This document shows, in pieces, positions 8,366-16,516 of a DNA stretch of 64,000 bases (position 1 is its first letter; every line of letters starts with the position of its first letter). Below the pieces are notes generated by a model. That model did not search any database. It saw nothing but the letters and a program-made list of their open reading frames with translations, and was not told where the DNA came from. Source of the stretch: an uncultured Cytophagales bacterium (GTDB taxonomy: Bacteria > Bacteroidota > Bacteroidia > Cytophagales > Cyclobacteriaceae); assembly GCA_913057175.1 (NCBI GenBank), contig CAJXNP010000003.1, forward strand, positions 124,001 to 188,000, read 5' to 3'. Made by a program: the position numbers and the translations under genes.

Positions 8366-10102
8366 ATGAAATTATCAAAAGATTTCAATGATACATGGAA
8401 CCAATATTATGACAAACTAGTCAGGTTCTATAAGAAACATGGACATCACAATGTGCCATCTGACAACAACGATCACAATAAATTACTGGAATGGGTTCTG
8501 ATACAAAAGAAGTCGAAACACCAGCTTCCCAAACAATATATTGAAAAGCTTTCTGCCATTGACTTTGATTTCTCTATAAATCAGAAAGCTCGTTGGTACG
8601 AGAAATTTAAAGAGCTGGAACAGTTTTTTGTCAAACATGGTCACGCGCATGTACCAGCAACAGATCAACGTTACAAGACCCTTCACCATTGGTTGATGAC
8701 TCAGGTCAGAAATCAGGATAATCTGGACGAACTGCAAAAAAGGAAACTCGATTCCCTGGCGATATTCTGGGACATAAAATCCAGTAGAGACTGGAAATGG
8801 CAGGAAATGTACCTTCAATTGAAGGAGTTTCATCGTAATAATGGTCATTCAAGTGTCCCTCAAAAATGGGAAGAAAATCCCAGGCTTGGCATATGGGTAA
8901 GTGTTCAACGTCGCAGATTATCGGAGGGAAACATGAAAAAGGAACGTAAAACCAGGTTGGATGCCCTAAATTTTGTATGGGATTTTGGCGATGTATATGA
9001 GAAGCAATGGAAAGATAAATATCAAAAGCTGATTGACTTTAAAAAAGAACATGGCCATTGCAAAGTCCCGTTAACACACAAAGATCAGCAACTGGCAGGA
9101 TGGGTGGATCGACAGCGAACTCACAAAACAAAGGGGAAATTATCCGAAGACCGCATAAGGAAACTTGATCAAATTGGTTTTATCTGGGATTGTACTGTTT
9201 TGGAAGAAGAATCCTGGGAGAAAAAATTCAGTGAACTTCTGGCTTATAAAAAGCAATATGGGGACTGCCAGGTGCCCGTGAACTGGAAGAGAAATCGTTC
9301 ATTGGGAATATGGGTAAGCACCCAAAGGACGCTGGAGAAGAATGGAAAGTTAGACCCTCTGAAAAAAAGCAGGCTTAAAAAAATTGGATTCGTCTGGGGC
9401 AAAGAGGCCTGGAAGCTGCAATTGAAGAAATACGATCAGCAATGGGAAAAGAATTTCCGCAAGCTAAAAGAATATAAAAGGAAATATGGAACATTTCAGG
9501 TTTCATTAACCATCGACAGGTCATTGGAAAAATGGACTTGCACACAGAGACAACACAAAAAAATCGGCAAATTATCTAACCACAAGACCAAAAAGCTTGA
9601 TCAAATAGGTTTTCCCTGGGATTTGCATGAATCGTATTGGATGAGTATGTATCATCAGCTTCTCCGATTCAGAAATAAATATGGCCATGCGAAGGTACCC
9701 TGGCGTTGGAAAGAAAATCCCCAGTTGGGTCTTTGGGTCTCCAGAACCCGGCTAAAACAATATGAATTGACCAGGACCCAAATCGAACTACTGAATAAAA
9801 TAGATTTCGAATGGCACGTCATTCATAAAAATCCTGTTCCGTGGGCAAAGATGTTTGACCGATTGAAAGAATTTAAAAATGAGTATGGGCATACCAGGGT
9901 TCCGGTAACCTGGAAGAAAGACAAAAAACTGGGGAAATGGGTATCGCGTATGCGGTCCGATCAGGATCAATTGAACCCGGAAAGAAAAATACTACTTGAT
10001 ATGATCGGATTTGACTGGCAAAAAGGAAAGAGAATAATTATGAAAAAAGAGGATCATTTTGGAGTGGAACTAATGAGGTATAATGTACCTCATCAGGCTT
10101 GA
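8366..10102 (+). CDS. Protein made of eight helicase-associated (HA) domain repeats, no helicase
   Basis: A 578-residue soluble, very basic protein starting at the ATG at 8366 (an in-frame TTG lies 6 bases upstream). Nearly the whole length is eight tandem copies of about 63-70 residues. Each begins with W-x3-Y/F-x2-L, continues with F/Y-x5-G-H-x2-V-P, then L-G-x-W-V-x2-Q-R, and ends with K-L-x2-I-G-F-x-W. Repeat starts are near residues 10, 72, 136, 204, 272, 350, 415 and 480. This is the helicase-associated domain (PF03457 type), normally found behind helicase cores, but no ATPase motif is present. A nucleic-acid-binding solenoid is a reasonable guess. The gene is isolated and ends with a small hairpin, ATGAGGTA/TACCTCAT (10073-10093), inside its last codons. 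Confidence 0.85.
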   Translation: MKLSKDFNDTWNQYYDKLVRFYKKHGHHNVPSDNNDHNKLLEWVLIQKKSKHQLPKQYIEKLSAIDFDFSINQKARWYEKFKELEQFFVKHGHAHVPATDQRYKTLHHWLMTQVRNQDNLDELQKRKLDSLAIFWDIKSSRDWKWQEMYLQLKEFHRNNGHSSVPQKWEENPRLGIWVSVQRRRLSEGNMKKERKTRLDALNFVWDFGDVYEKQWKDKYQKLIDFKKEHGHCKVPLTHKDQQLAGWVDRQRTHKTKGKLSEDRIRKLDQIGFIWDCTVLEEESWEKKFSELLAYKKQYGDCQVPVNWKRNRSLGIWVSTQRTLEKNGKLDPLKKSRLKKIGFVWGKEAWKLQLKKYDQQWEKNFRKLKEYKRKYGTFQVSLTIDRSLEKWTCTQRQHKKIGKLSNHKTKKLDQIGFPWDLHESYWMSMYHQLLRFRNKYGHAKVPWRWKENPQLGLWVSRTRLKQYELTRTQIELLNKIDFEWHVIHKNPVPWAKMFDRLKEFKNEYGHTRVPVTWKKDKKLGKWVSRMRSDQDQLNPERKILLDMIGFDWQKGKRIIMKKEDHFGVELMRYNVPHQA

Positions 10103-10422
10103 TATTGATCCAATTTTTTCGTTTGGTTATTTAATTCCTTATCATTTGAGGTATATCACTTAAAATTATCGATAAGATAAAAGGATGATGGCTTAATTTA
10201 CGTACCCTCAGGTATTAATTCTGTAAACTTTAAAACTTAACCATAGAGGTAGGTTCGCTCTTTTGTTTTTAACAGGCCATATTTCGGTTATTGAAAGAGT
10301 TCACTATTAGAAGGTGAATTTTTAACAAGTGATGAAATCATGGTACATCAACACAAAATCCTTTTGCAACAAAATTGATTGGTTAAAAAGAAATGTAGAG
10401 TTGTCCTTTACTAACAATTCTA
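10103..10422. other. Intergenic region between convergent genes
   Basis: About 320 bases between the HA-repeat gene and the 3' end of the ABC exporter operon. No gene, terminator with a clear T-tract, or repeat was found. Confidence 0.4.
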
Positions 10423-11133
10423 TTACATAAAATGCCTTCTAAGAAACGATCTTGAAGTAAACCATATCAATCCGGCAAAAAATGCAAATCCAATTCCCAA
10501 CATCAATCCCGCTGAAATACCCTGCGTTACGTTTTCTACGCTTTTAAAAATCCAGTAGGTGGGGAACACTCCAAAAAGATGTGACCATTCGCCAGGAACA
10601 AAAAAGGCAACCAGCGGAATCAATACAACAATGTTCAGAGCTTTGACATAAATAAGTCCTTCCATCCGGTTTTTCGCAATAATATTAAGCGTCAAGGCAT
10701 ATAGTGGCACGACCAGAGCAGCTAAAAGGGAAATAGAGAGGATGTTCATCCAATCAAAGTGATAAAATGGCTGAACGACAAAAAGGATGATGTTCAGCAA
10801 TACTGTAAAGAAATAGGGAAACAAAAACCGGCTCACCAAATATTGTCGTTCTTTAAATGGTACAATCCCATATACGGTTGCTACATTACTTTCTTTCTCA
10901 TCCACGAGCACCATGCTACTGATAAAGCTAAACATCTGTGTGTTTTCCACCACACAAACAATCAACATGAGCGGAACATACGGTTCAAGAAAATCATACT
11001 TCCCGACCAGGTAGGGCACCACCCAAATGATCAATGCAAATAGCAGTGTCGGCAAAAACAGGAATGTATAAAGAGAAGGATCCCTGAAGATAAGTTTGAA
11101 ATCGATGAATGCCAGTTTAATGATCTTTTGCAT
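10423..11133 (-). CDS. ABC transporter permease subunit (second permease of exporter operon)
   Basis: A 236-residue protein with six hydrophobic segments typical of ABC-2 export permeases. A cytoplasmic N-terminus (KLAFIDFKLIFRDPSLYTF) leads into the first helix, and EKESNVATVYGIVPFKERQYL is the coupling-helix-like cytosolic loop after the second. It starts 11 bases downstream of a second permease gene, in an operon tetR-ATPase-permease-permease. The separate-permease layout resembles exporters annotated as fluoroquinolone-type in other bacteria, but the substrate here is unknown. Confidence 0.8.
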   Translation of the reverse strand: MQKIIKLAFIDFKLIFRDPSLYTFLFLPTLLFALIIWVVPYLVGKYDFLEPYVPLMLIVCVVENTQMFSFISSMVLVDEKESNVATVYGIVPFKERQYLVSRFLFPYFFTVLLNIILFVVQPFYHFDWMNILSISLLAALVVPLYALTLNIIAKNRMEGLIYVKALNIVVLIPLVAFFVPGEWSHLFGVFPTYWIFKSVENVTQGISAGLMLGIGFAFFAGLIWFTSRSFLRRHFM

Positions 11134-11144
11134 GATAATCAGGG

Positions 11145-11843
11145 CTATTGCTGAACAATTTTCTTTTGAAACAACTGATAGGCTACATAGTAAAGAACCA
11201 ATGTAAAAAATACAATTGACCCATATGCATACCCATGGTGGATGACCGTATCACTTACAGCATAATCGATCAGATCGACGCTACCCTGAACCGGGAAAAT
11301 ATACCTTAGGGGCCCAAGATCAAAGATATTCAAGTATGCTGCGAGGGGTATATTAATGAATAACAAAAAAGAAGGAATCGAGATCAATGCAAATTTCAGG
11401 AATTCTTTAGCGAATGGAAGCATGATAAGTCCAAGTAGGGCCGAAAGCAGGCTCACACCAAACGAACCGATACTATACTCTAAAATATGAAAGTCGATTC
11501 CTTTGACAGAAAAAGCCATTAACAAGGAGCAAAGCGTACCAATGATAGACAAAGATAAAATGCGTGTGATAAGCAGTTGGTGAATACTGAGAGAGCTTAC
11601 GAATAGCGCTTCCAGAATACCGTGCTTTATTTCAATGTAGATTGCCAGGGCAATAAAGAAATAACCAATGACAGAGGGGTCCAATAAAACAAGCGCGACC
11701 AGCAACTTGTCCAGGCTACCCACGTCCCTGAGAAAAAACAGGATGATACCGTAAATGAAGGTCACAGCAAAACTGATACTGATGATGTTGTTCTTTTGCA
11801 GTAAAATGAACTGCCATTTTAGTTGTGTTAAAAACGTGGTCAT
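11145..11843 (-). CDS. ABC transporter permease subunit (first permease of exporter operon)
   Basis: A 232-residue protein with about six membrane helices and a short basic N-terminus (LTQLKWQFILLQKNN). Its ATG overlaps the stop of the ATPase gene by 4 bases (ATGA), which implies translational coupling. The sequence IEIKHGILEALFVSSLS is the likely coupling loop to the ATPase. Together with the next gene it would form a heterodimeric membrane channel. Confidence 0.8.
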   Translation of the reverse strand: MTTFLTQLKWQFILLQKNNIISISFAVTFIYGIILFFLRDVGSLDKLLVALVLLDPSVIGYFFIALAIYIEIKHGILEALFVSSLSIHQLLITRILSLSIIGTLCSLLMAFSVKGIDFHILEYSIGSFGVSLLSALLGLIMLPFAKEFLKFALISIPSFLLFINIPLAAYLNIFDLGPLRYIFPVQGSVDLIDYAVSDTVIHHGYAYGSIVFFTLVLYYVAYQLFQKKIVQQ

Positions 11844-12691
11844 GATTTCAGTGATTTTCCGGTAACCTGAATAAACACCTCTTCCAGAGAAGCCTCCAAC
11901 GTATGGATCCTCCTGACTTCCCCTTGTTTGATGAAAGAAAGGAAATCAGCGTTTTCGCCCAGGCTTTTCAGAGGAAATTCTTTAGATTGTTCATTGGCCA
12001 ACTCGATTTTCACAGCTTTTTTACCATGCTTGCTCTTCAGGTTTTTTGGAGTGTCTGTCACAACAAGTTCGCCATCTACGATGAAGGACACCCTGTCACA
12101 AATTTGATCAGCAGTTTCCATGCTATGTGTCGTGACAAATATAGTTTTGCCTTTTGCTTTCAGATTCAAAATATGCTGCTTGATCTTGTGTGCATTGACC
12201 GGGTCAAGTCCTGTAGTAGGTTCATCAAAAAATAAGATGTCCGGATCATGCTGAATGGCGCGTATAAAGTTCAGACGCATTTTCATTCCTTTGGAATAGG
12301 TCTCTACCGCTTTATCGATATCTGACTCCAGGTCTACCATTTCAAACAGCGCGTCCACATTTCTCTTTTTTCCATTCGGATAGAAGGTGGCAAACAGGTC
12401 CAGGTTTTCCCTGCCGGTGAGCTTCAGGTAGTGATTGGGAAGCTCAAAACCAACCCCAATCTTTTCAAAGTAGTGTTTGTCCCAATCATGTAGGCTTTTA
12501 CCGTCAACCCTCACGGATCCCTGATAATCATAGTAGATCTTGTATAGCACCTTTTGAGCCGTGCTCTTGCCGGCACCCGATGGCCCCAAAAACCCAAAGA
12601 TCTCTCCTTTGTCAATTTCAAAACTCAAACCCTTTAGCGTGGGGCCATCATTTTTTGGATATTGAAACACCAGGTTTTTTACTTGTATCAT
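11840..12691 (-). CDS. ABC transporter ATP-binding protein of the exporter operon
   Basis: A 283-residue nucleotide-binding subunit. The start is set at the ATG at 12691 (MIQVKNLVFQYP). A TTG 18 bases upstream would overlap the tetR stop and is less likely. Visible motifs: Walker A GPSGAGKST, a degenerate signature YSKGM, Walker B ILFFDEP followed by GLDP, and the H-switch in TTHSME. The C-terminal about 70 residues are an extension as found in drug-export ATPases of the DrrA/CcmA group. It starts 4 bases after the TetR stop. Confidence 0.9.
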   Translation of the reverse strand: MIQVKNLVFQYPKNDGPTLKGLSFEIDKGEIFGFLGPSGAGKSTAQKVLYKIYYDYQGSVRVDGKSLHDWDKHYFEKIGVGFELPNHYLKLTGRENLDLFATFYPNGKKRNVDALFEMVDLESDIDKAVETYSKGMKMRLNFIRAIQHDPDILFFDEPTTGLDPVNAHKIKQHILNLKAKGKTIFVTTHSMETADQICDRVSFIVDGELVVTDTPKNLKSKHGKKAVKIELANEQSKEFPLKSLGENADFLSFIKQGEVRRIHTLEASLEEVFIQVTGKSLKS

Positions 12692-12695
12692 ACTT

Positions 12696-13355
12696 TTAAG
12701 GTTTATCAAATGCCGGCCTTACCAGCCGGATATAGCCGTCTACCACCCGCAGTAATTCCTGCTTTTTCCCCTGATATACAGGAGTGTTGTTTTGAATACT
12801 TTCTTTAGGGTTGATGATTCCTGAAAATTCAAGTTGTTCCTGGATACTCAAACCTACCTTATAAAGGGCAAACCCCATTGTCTCAACAGAAACATCGTCC
12901 CGAAAAAGGCCTGATTTGATCTCATCCTTTACCATCTGCTCAAATGCCCGCACCGTTTGGTTCATCATGTCCCTGAATAGTTCTTTGATTGTAGGAGAAT
13001 GGAGATTATTAGCAACGTTGTGGAGGAAGTGACTCTGTAAGGGGTTTTCATTGTCAAACTGAAAGCCCTTTTCGTACAAGACCCTGAAGTAAGCCCAATA
13101 ATCAGGATAGTCATCCCGTTTGATGGAATTGACATATTTCATTTTTACAGTCGAGCATTCCTGTATCAGGAACATAAATAAGTCAAGCTTATCCTCAAAG
13201 TACTGGTAAACACTTCCCTTGGCAATACCCAGTTGTTTAACTACCACAGTCAAAGAGGCTTCATCAAAAGTCCGTGTCGCAAATTCTCGCAGGAAAGCGT
13301 CAATAATCTGCTTTTTTTTCGGTTCTCTCAGGTTGATAAATGTCGTTTTAGGCAT
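12696..13355 (-). CDS. TetR/AcrR family repressor of the ABC exporter operon
   Basis: A 219-residue regulator. The N-terminal HTH is clear: IIDAFLREFATRTFDEASL, then VVKQLGIAKGSVYQYFEDK, with the recognition helix GSVYQYF. The rest is an all-alpha ligand-binding domain without recognisable specificity. It is the first gene of an operon with the ATPase and two permeases, and two matching 14-bp sites sit immediately upstream of its start. Autorepression of the whole operon, relieved by the exported compound, is the natural model. Confidence 0.9.
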   Translation of the reverse strand: MPKTTFINLREPKKKQIIDAFLREFATRTFDEASLTVVVKQLGIAKGSVYQYFEDKLDLFMFLIQECSTVKMKYVNSIKRDDYPDYWAYFRVLYEKGFQFDNENPLQSHFLHNVANNLHSPTIKELFRDMMNQTVRAFEQMVKDEIKSGLFRDDVSVETMGFALYKVGLSIQEQLEFSGIINPKESIQNNTPVYQGKKQELLRVVDGYIRLVRPAFDKP

Positions 13356-13360
13356 AATTA

Positions 13361-13407
13361 TGACTGACTAGTCACAAACATAATAAAAATTTATGACTAT
13401 CTGGTCA
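13361..13407. promoter_or_regulatory. Tandem operator sites for the TetR repressor
   Basis: TGACTGACTAGTCA (13361-13374) and TGACTATCTGGTCA (13394-13407) both fit TGACTnnCTnGTCA, a half-palindrome with TGAC/GTCA arms. Their centres are 33 bases apart, about three helical turns, on one DNA face. Site 1 is 5 bases before the tetR ATG and site 2 reaches the stop codon of the neighbouring regulator gene. The promoter must lie between or over them. Confidence 0.65.
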
Positions 13408-14385
13408 CTTTTTACTTTCCTTGTTATATTTCGACTTGTATTCATTAGGGGAAATTCCGGTAATCCGACTGAACACATTCCTGAATGCTTTGCTGTCACT
13501 ATACCCTACGTCGTACATAACTTCATTAATGTTTTTTCTTGTGTTCTCCAGGGATTTTTTAGCGGCTTCAATTTTAACGCGTTGCAGGTATTCCAGAGGG
13601 GTGATACCGGTCGACTTGATAAACCTTCTGTCAAAATTCCTGCGACCCACATGAAGCTTATCTGACAGATCCTTGATGGATATTTTGTCCTGATAATGTG
13701 ACTCCAGGTAAACCTGGGCTTCAAGAACTTCCTTATCACTATGCTTTTTATGACCATTGAAAATTCTGAATTCGGATTGATAACTTCTGTCCATATCGAT
13801 CTGAAAAATCTTTGCGCAATAGATGGCGGTTGGCCGGTCATAGTATTTCTCAATGAGATAAATAATCAAATTCAGAAATGAAAAAGCGCCGCCGTTGGTG
13901 CAAATCCCATCTTCGTCTGTTATCAGTTTATCCGTTTTTAAATCGATTTGTGGAAATTTCTGTCTGAATTCGGCATCCACCGACCAGTGGGTGGAACAGG
14001 TTTTACCATCCACCAAGCCCGTCGATGCAAGCAGGAATGCTCCCGTGCAAATGCTGACAATCGAAGACCCTTCTTTATACTGCCGGATGAGCCAGCTGAC
14101 CAGCGGTTCGTTTTCCCTCAGCGCCTGTTCATAATTATGATTAAGTGAAGGAATGATGATCAGGTCTGTTTGGGCAATCTCGTTTATGTTTTTTTGGGTC
14201 TTAACAGAGAATAACCCATCGTGAAAATCCACACTCTTTGAAGTGCCCACCAGTTCGATTTTAAAGAGCTCACCATAGCCCTTTGAACTCCAGATCGCAT
14301 TCGCCCTTGTAAATATTTTATAGGACCCTACAATGCTACTGAGGTTGTTTTGTCCATTGGGAACCACGATCGACAAGTGCTTCAT
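13405..14385 (-). CDS. GlxA-type transcriptional regulator (DJ-1/PfpI domain plus AraC HTH)
   Basis: A 326-residue protein; the ATG at 14385 (MKHLSIVVPNG) is preferred over one 33 bases upstream. Residues about 3-180 form a DJ-1/PfpI-like domain with the conserved nucleophile elbow SIVSICTGAFLLASTGLVDG and the following THW. Residues about 225-320 form an AraC-type double HTH (IKDLSDKLHVGRRNFDRRF, then MYDVGYSDSKAFRNVF). GlxA regulators respond to small metabolites. It is divergent from two SRPBCC genes and the shared spacer carries a direct repeat, so these are its likely targets. Confidence 0.9.
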   Translation of the reverse strand: MKHLSIVVPNGQNNLSSIVGSYKIFTRANAIWSSKGYGELFKIELVGTSKSVDFHDGLFSVKTQKNINEIAQTDLIIIPSLNHNYEQALRENEPLVSWLIRQYKEGSSIVSICTGAFLLASTGLVDGKTCSTHWSVDAEFRQKFPQIDLKTDKLITDEDGICTNGGAFSFLNLIIYLIEKYYDRPTAIYCAKIFQIDMDRSYQSEFRIFNGHKKHSDKEVLEAQVYLESHYQDKISIKDLSDKLHVGRRNFDRRFIKSTGITPLEYLQRVKIEAAKKSLENTRKNINEVMYDVGYSDSKAFRNVFSRITGISPNEYKSKYNKESKK

Positions 14386-14420
14386 TAAGTGAATTTTTAA
14401 ATAAAGATAGCAAAGCATAT

Positions 14421-14488
14421 TGTCTAATTCAACCGTTCATAATGTCCAATTCAACTATTTTAAAAGGGTTATTTGGACAGTAGATTTG
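14421..14488 (+). promoter_or_regulatory. Direct-repeat regulator site and -7 element in the divergent promoter region
   Basis: TGTCTAATTCAAC (14421-14433) and TGTCCAATTCAAC (14443-14455) match at 12 of 13 bases and are 22 bases apart, two helical turns. This is the usual geometry for an AraC-type activator. TAGATTTG at 14481-14488 fits the Bacteroidota -7 consensus TAnnTTTG and lies 33 bases before the SRPBCC start. Confidence 0.5.
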
Positions 14489-14521
14489 TAAAAATAAACA
14501 CATCACAAAAACAAAACCGAA

Positions 14522-14971
14522 ATGGAAACCATTGAAAAAAACACCAAAATCAGGAACTTCACCTACAACTTTACCACATCAAAACCATCTCAGGAAGTTT
14601 TCGAATTATTGCTTGACGTGAAAAAGTGGTGGTCGGGTTTTTATGAAGAGACCATCACCGGCCAGAGTGCTAAAATAAACGATGAATTTTCCTTTCTGGC
14701 TGGTGGAGGTGTTCACTTTACCAGGCAGCGCCTGATCGAATTGGTACCACCAAACAAAATTGTATGGTTGGTTTTTGAAAGTAAGCTTACCTTTCTGAAT
14801 GTACCGGATGAGTGGTTCAATACCAAGATCAGGTTCGATATTCAAAGTCAGGATGAAAAGACAAGTGTTGACTTTACGCATGAAGGCTTAGTTCCAGTGA
14901 TTGAATGTTACAATGAGTGCTCCATGGCCTGGACCGGGTACATGAAACAACTCGAACAGATGTTGAACTAA
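14522..14971 (+). CDS. SRPBCC (AHSA1/START-like) domain protein, first of two
   Basis: A 149-residue cytoplasmic protein of the AHSA1/SRPBCC fold. The pattern is an N-terminal beta strand YNFTTSKPSQEVFELL, the motif VKKWWSGF, central strands ending LIELVPPNKIVWLVFES, and a late TSVDFTHEGLVP followed by a C-terminal helix with SMAWTGYMKQLEQ. It is clearly a paralogue of the next gene. SRPBCC proteins bind hydrophobic ligands; no substrate can be inferred. Divergent from the GlxA-type regulator. Confidence 0.85.
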   Translation: METIEKNTKIRNFTYNFTTSKPSQEVFELLLDVKKWWSGFYEETITGQSAKINDEFSFLAGGGVHFTRQRLIELVPPNKIVWLVFESKLTFLNVPDEWFNTKIRFDIQSQDEKTSVDFTHEGLVPVIECYNECSMAWTGYMKQLEQMLN

Positions 14972-15051
14972 ATTCTTCCCCTCACTGGTAGCAACATTTG
15001 CGCTTCCTTGAAGGTTTTTTTCAATTAGTATAAAATACTTTAAAATAGAAC

Positions 15052-15546
15052 ATGATGAACAATCAAGATTTTACCGCATCCATATTTGTTGATGAAACAC
15101 CAGAAAAAGTCTACCACGCCATTAAAGATTTTCGTGCTTGGTGGTCAGAAGAAATCGAAGGTTCCACCGATCAACTAAACGAAGAATTTTTCTACCATTA
15201 TAAAGACATCCATTTGTGCAAAATGAAACTGGTAGAAATGATAGAAAACAAAAAGCTCGTTTACCAGGTCATTGAAAATGAATTCAATTTCATCCAAGAC
15301 AAAACCGAGTGGATTGGCACGAAGCTAATTTTTGAAATATCAGAAGAGGACAGCCAAACAAAAGTAACATTCACACACAAAGGGTTGGTTCCCGACAATG
15401 AGTGCTACGATGTTTGTCATGACGCCTGGACGGGTTACATTAGCAACAGCCTTTACAAGCTCATTACCACCGGCAAGGGTGAACCCAATCCTAAAGATAA
15501 AGATGGATTTAACGCGGAGCTGGCAGAAAAGTGGAGTTTGCATTGA
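15052..15546 (+). CDS. SRPBCC (AHSA1/START-like) domain protein, second of two
   Basis: A 164-residue paralogue of the preceding gene. It shares the WWS motif (FRAWWSEEIEG), TKVTFTHKGLVPDNECY and the C-terminal AWTGYISNSLYKL, and adds about 20 residues at the end. The 80-base gap to the first copy and the same orientation suggest one transcript or a local duplication. Confidence 0.85.
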   Translation: MMNNQDFTASIFVDETPEKVYHAIKDFRAWWSEEIEGSTDQLNEEFFYHYKDIHLCKMKLVEMIENKKLVYQVIENEFNFIQDKTEWIGTKLIFEISEEDSQTKVTFTHKGLVPDNECYDVCHDAWTGYISNSLYKLITTGKGEPNPKDKDGFNAELAEKWSLH

Positions 15547-15603
15547 TGATCTAAAGTCCATGGTGCCTTCTGGCTGAACTTGCAATTTGTTGTTTAAGAA
15601 ACT

Positions 15604-15747
15604 TCTTTAAACCCAGATTAAGCTTTAGCTTAATCTGCCCTATCGGTTGACGAAAAACTGCGTTTTTGTCAAGGTTAACCCTGACAAAGCTCCGCTTTCG
15701 TCAGCCCAAAGGGCAAATTCCGCTCCAATGCGGAATTTGGGTTAAAG
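15604..15747. repeat. Intergenic hairpin cluster 2, a five-armed structured element
   Basis: A compact element closed by CTTTAAACCC (15605-15614) and GGGTTAAAG (15739-15747). Inside, consecutive arms pair almost perfectly: AGATTAAGC/GCTTAATCT with loop TTTA; TTGACGAAAAAC/GTTTTTGTCAA; CTGACAAAGC/GCTTTCGTCAG with loop TCC; GCCC/GGGC; and AAATTCCGC/GCGGAATTT with loop TCCAAT. Arms two and three each carry a single bulged base. TGTCAAGGTTAACCC at 15667-15681 matches cluster 1. It lies 57 bases after the second SRPBCC gene and 70 bases before the DUF4386 gene. It may be a dispersed repeat or a structured RNA. Confidence 0.6.
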
Positions 15748-15817
15748 TCATCCAAAGTGAAAGGAGGTGTAACTTTTTCCGGATAAGTCTATCCTACTTA
15801 AAATACCAATTAAAAAA

Positions 15818-16513
15818 ATGGTCTCAAATGTAGAAATATCTGACATTCGGTTACATGCAAAATTTGTTGGGTTCACTTACCTTATGACAACAATAATAGG
15901 TTTGGTCAATAATTTTTACGTCAAGGTTGGCGCGCAGGACCCTTCCACCCTACTCGAAAATGAGTTCAGATTCAGGACTGCCCAAATGTTGGACCTATTG
16001 ATGTTCCTTTTGGTAATTTGGATGGCACATGCATTATATCTAACATCAAAATCTATCAATAAACATGCTGCCCAATTGGCATTTCTATTCAGGTTTGGAG
16101 AAGGGGTGTTAGGTTGTGTAATCGTCTTATTCACCTTTATACCCCTTGTAATTCTGAATAGTGAAAGTGCGAATATTTTTTCGAATGAAGAATTGAAATC
16201 ATTGGCCAACATATTCTTTGATGTAAAAAGCATCGGCTGGAATATCCATCTCATACTGATGTCTGCCGGGGCGATCATTTTTGTTTATCTATTTTTAATT
16301 TCTTGTTACATACCAAAATGGTTGGCTTATTGGGGACTGTTCACTTATGCATCCGTACTTGTCTGCTTTGGCCTGCAGCTATTCATTCCCGATTTTCCAA
16401 AGAAACTTATGATTGTGATGGCACCCGGGGCCTTGTTTGAATTCGTATTCGGATTGTGGTTTTTATTCGGAGGTGTTAAATTACAAGCAAGCATTGAGAG
16501 AAGCCTTAAATAA
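15818..16513 (+). CDS. DUF4386 family membrane protein
   Basis: A 231-residue protein with about six to seven hydrophobic segments, starting after a short polar N-terminus. The opening HAKFVGFTYLMTTIIGLVNN, the long second helix (TAQMLDLLMFLLVIWMAHAL) and the arrangement of FRFGEGVLG are characteristic of DUF4386 proteins, whose function is unknown. Its stop is 3 bases before the next ATG, so it is translated together with the methyltransferase. Confidence 0.8.
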   Translation: MVSNVEISDIRLHAKFVGFTYLMTTIIGLVNNFYVKVGAQDPSTLLENEFRFRTAQMLDLLMFLLVIWMAHALYLTSKSINKHAAQLAFLFRFGEGVLGCVIVLFTFIPLVILNSESANIFSNEELKSLANIFFDVKSIGWNIHLILMSAGAIIFVYLFLISCYIPKWLAYWGLFTYASVLVCFGLQLFIPDFPKKLMIVMAPGALFEFVFGLWFLFGGVKLQASIERSLK

Positions 16514-16516
16514 AAT

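Noticed and set aside
8366-10102. Reading the HA-repeat gene as a broken helicase
   Set aside because: The frame is intact from start to stop and the upstream 300 bases contain no helicase motif in any frame.
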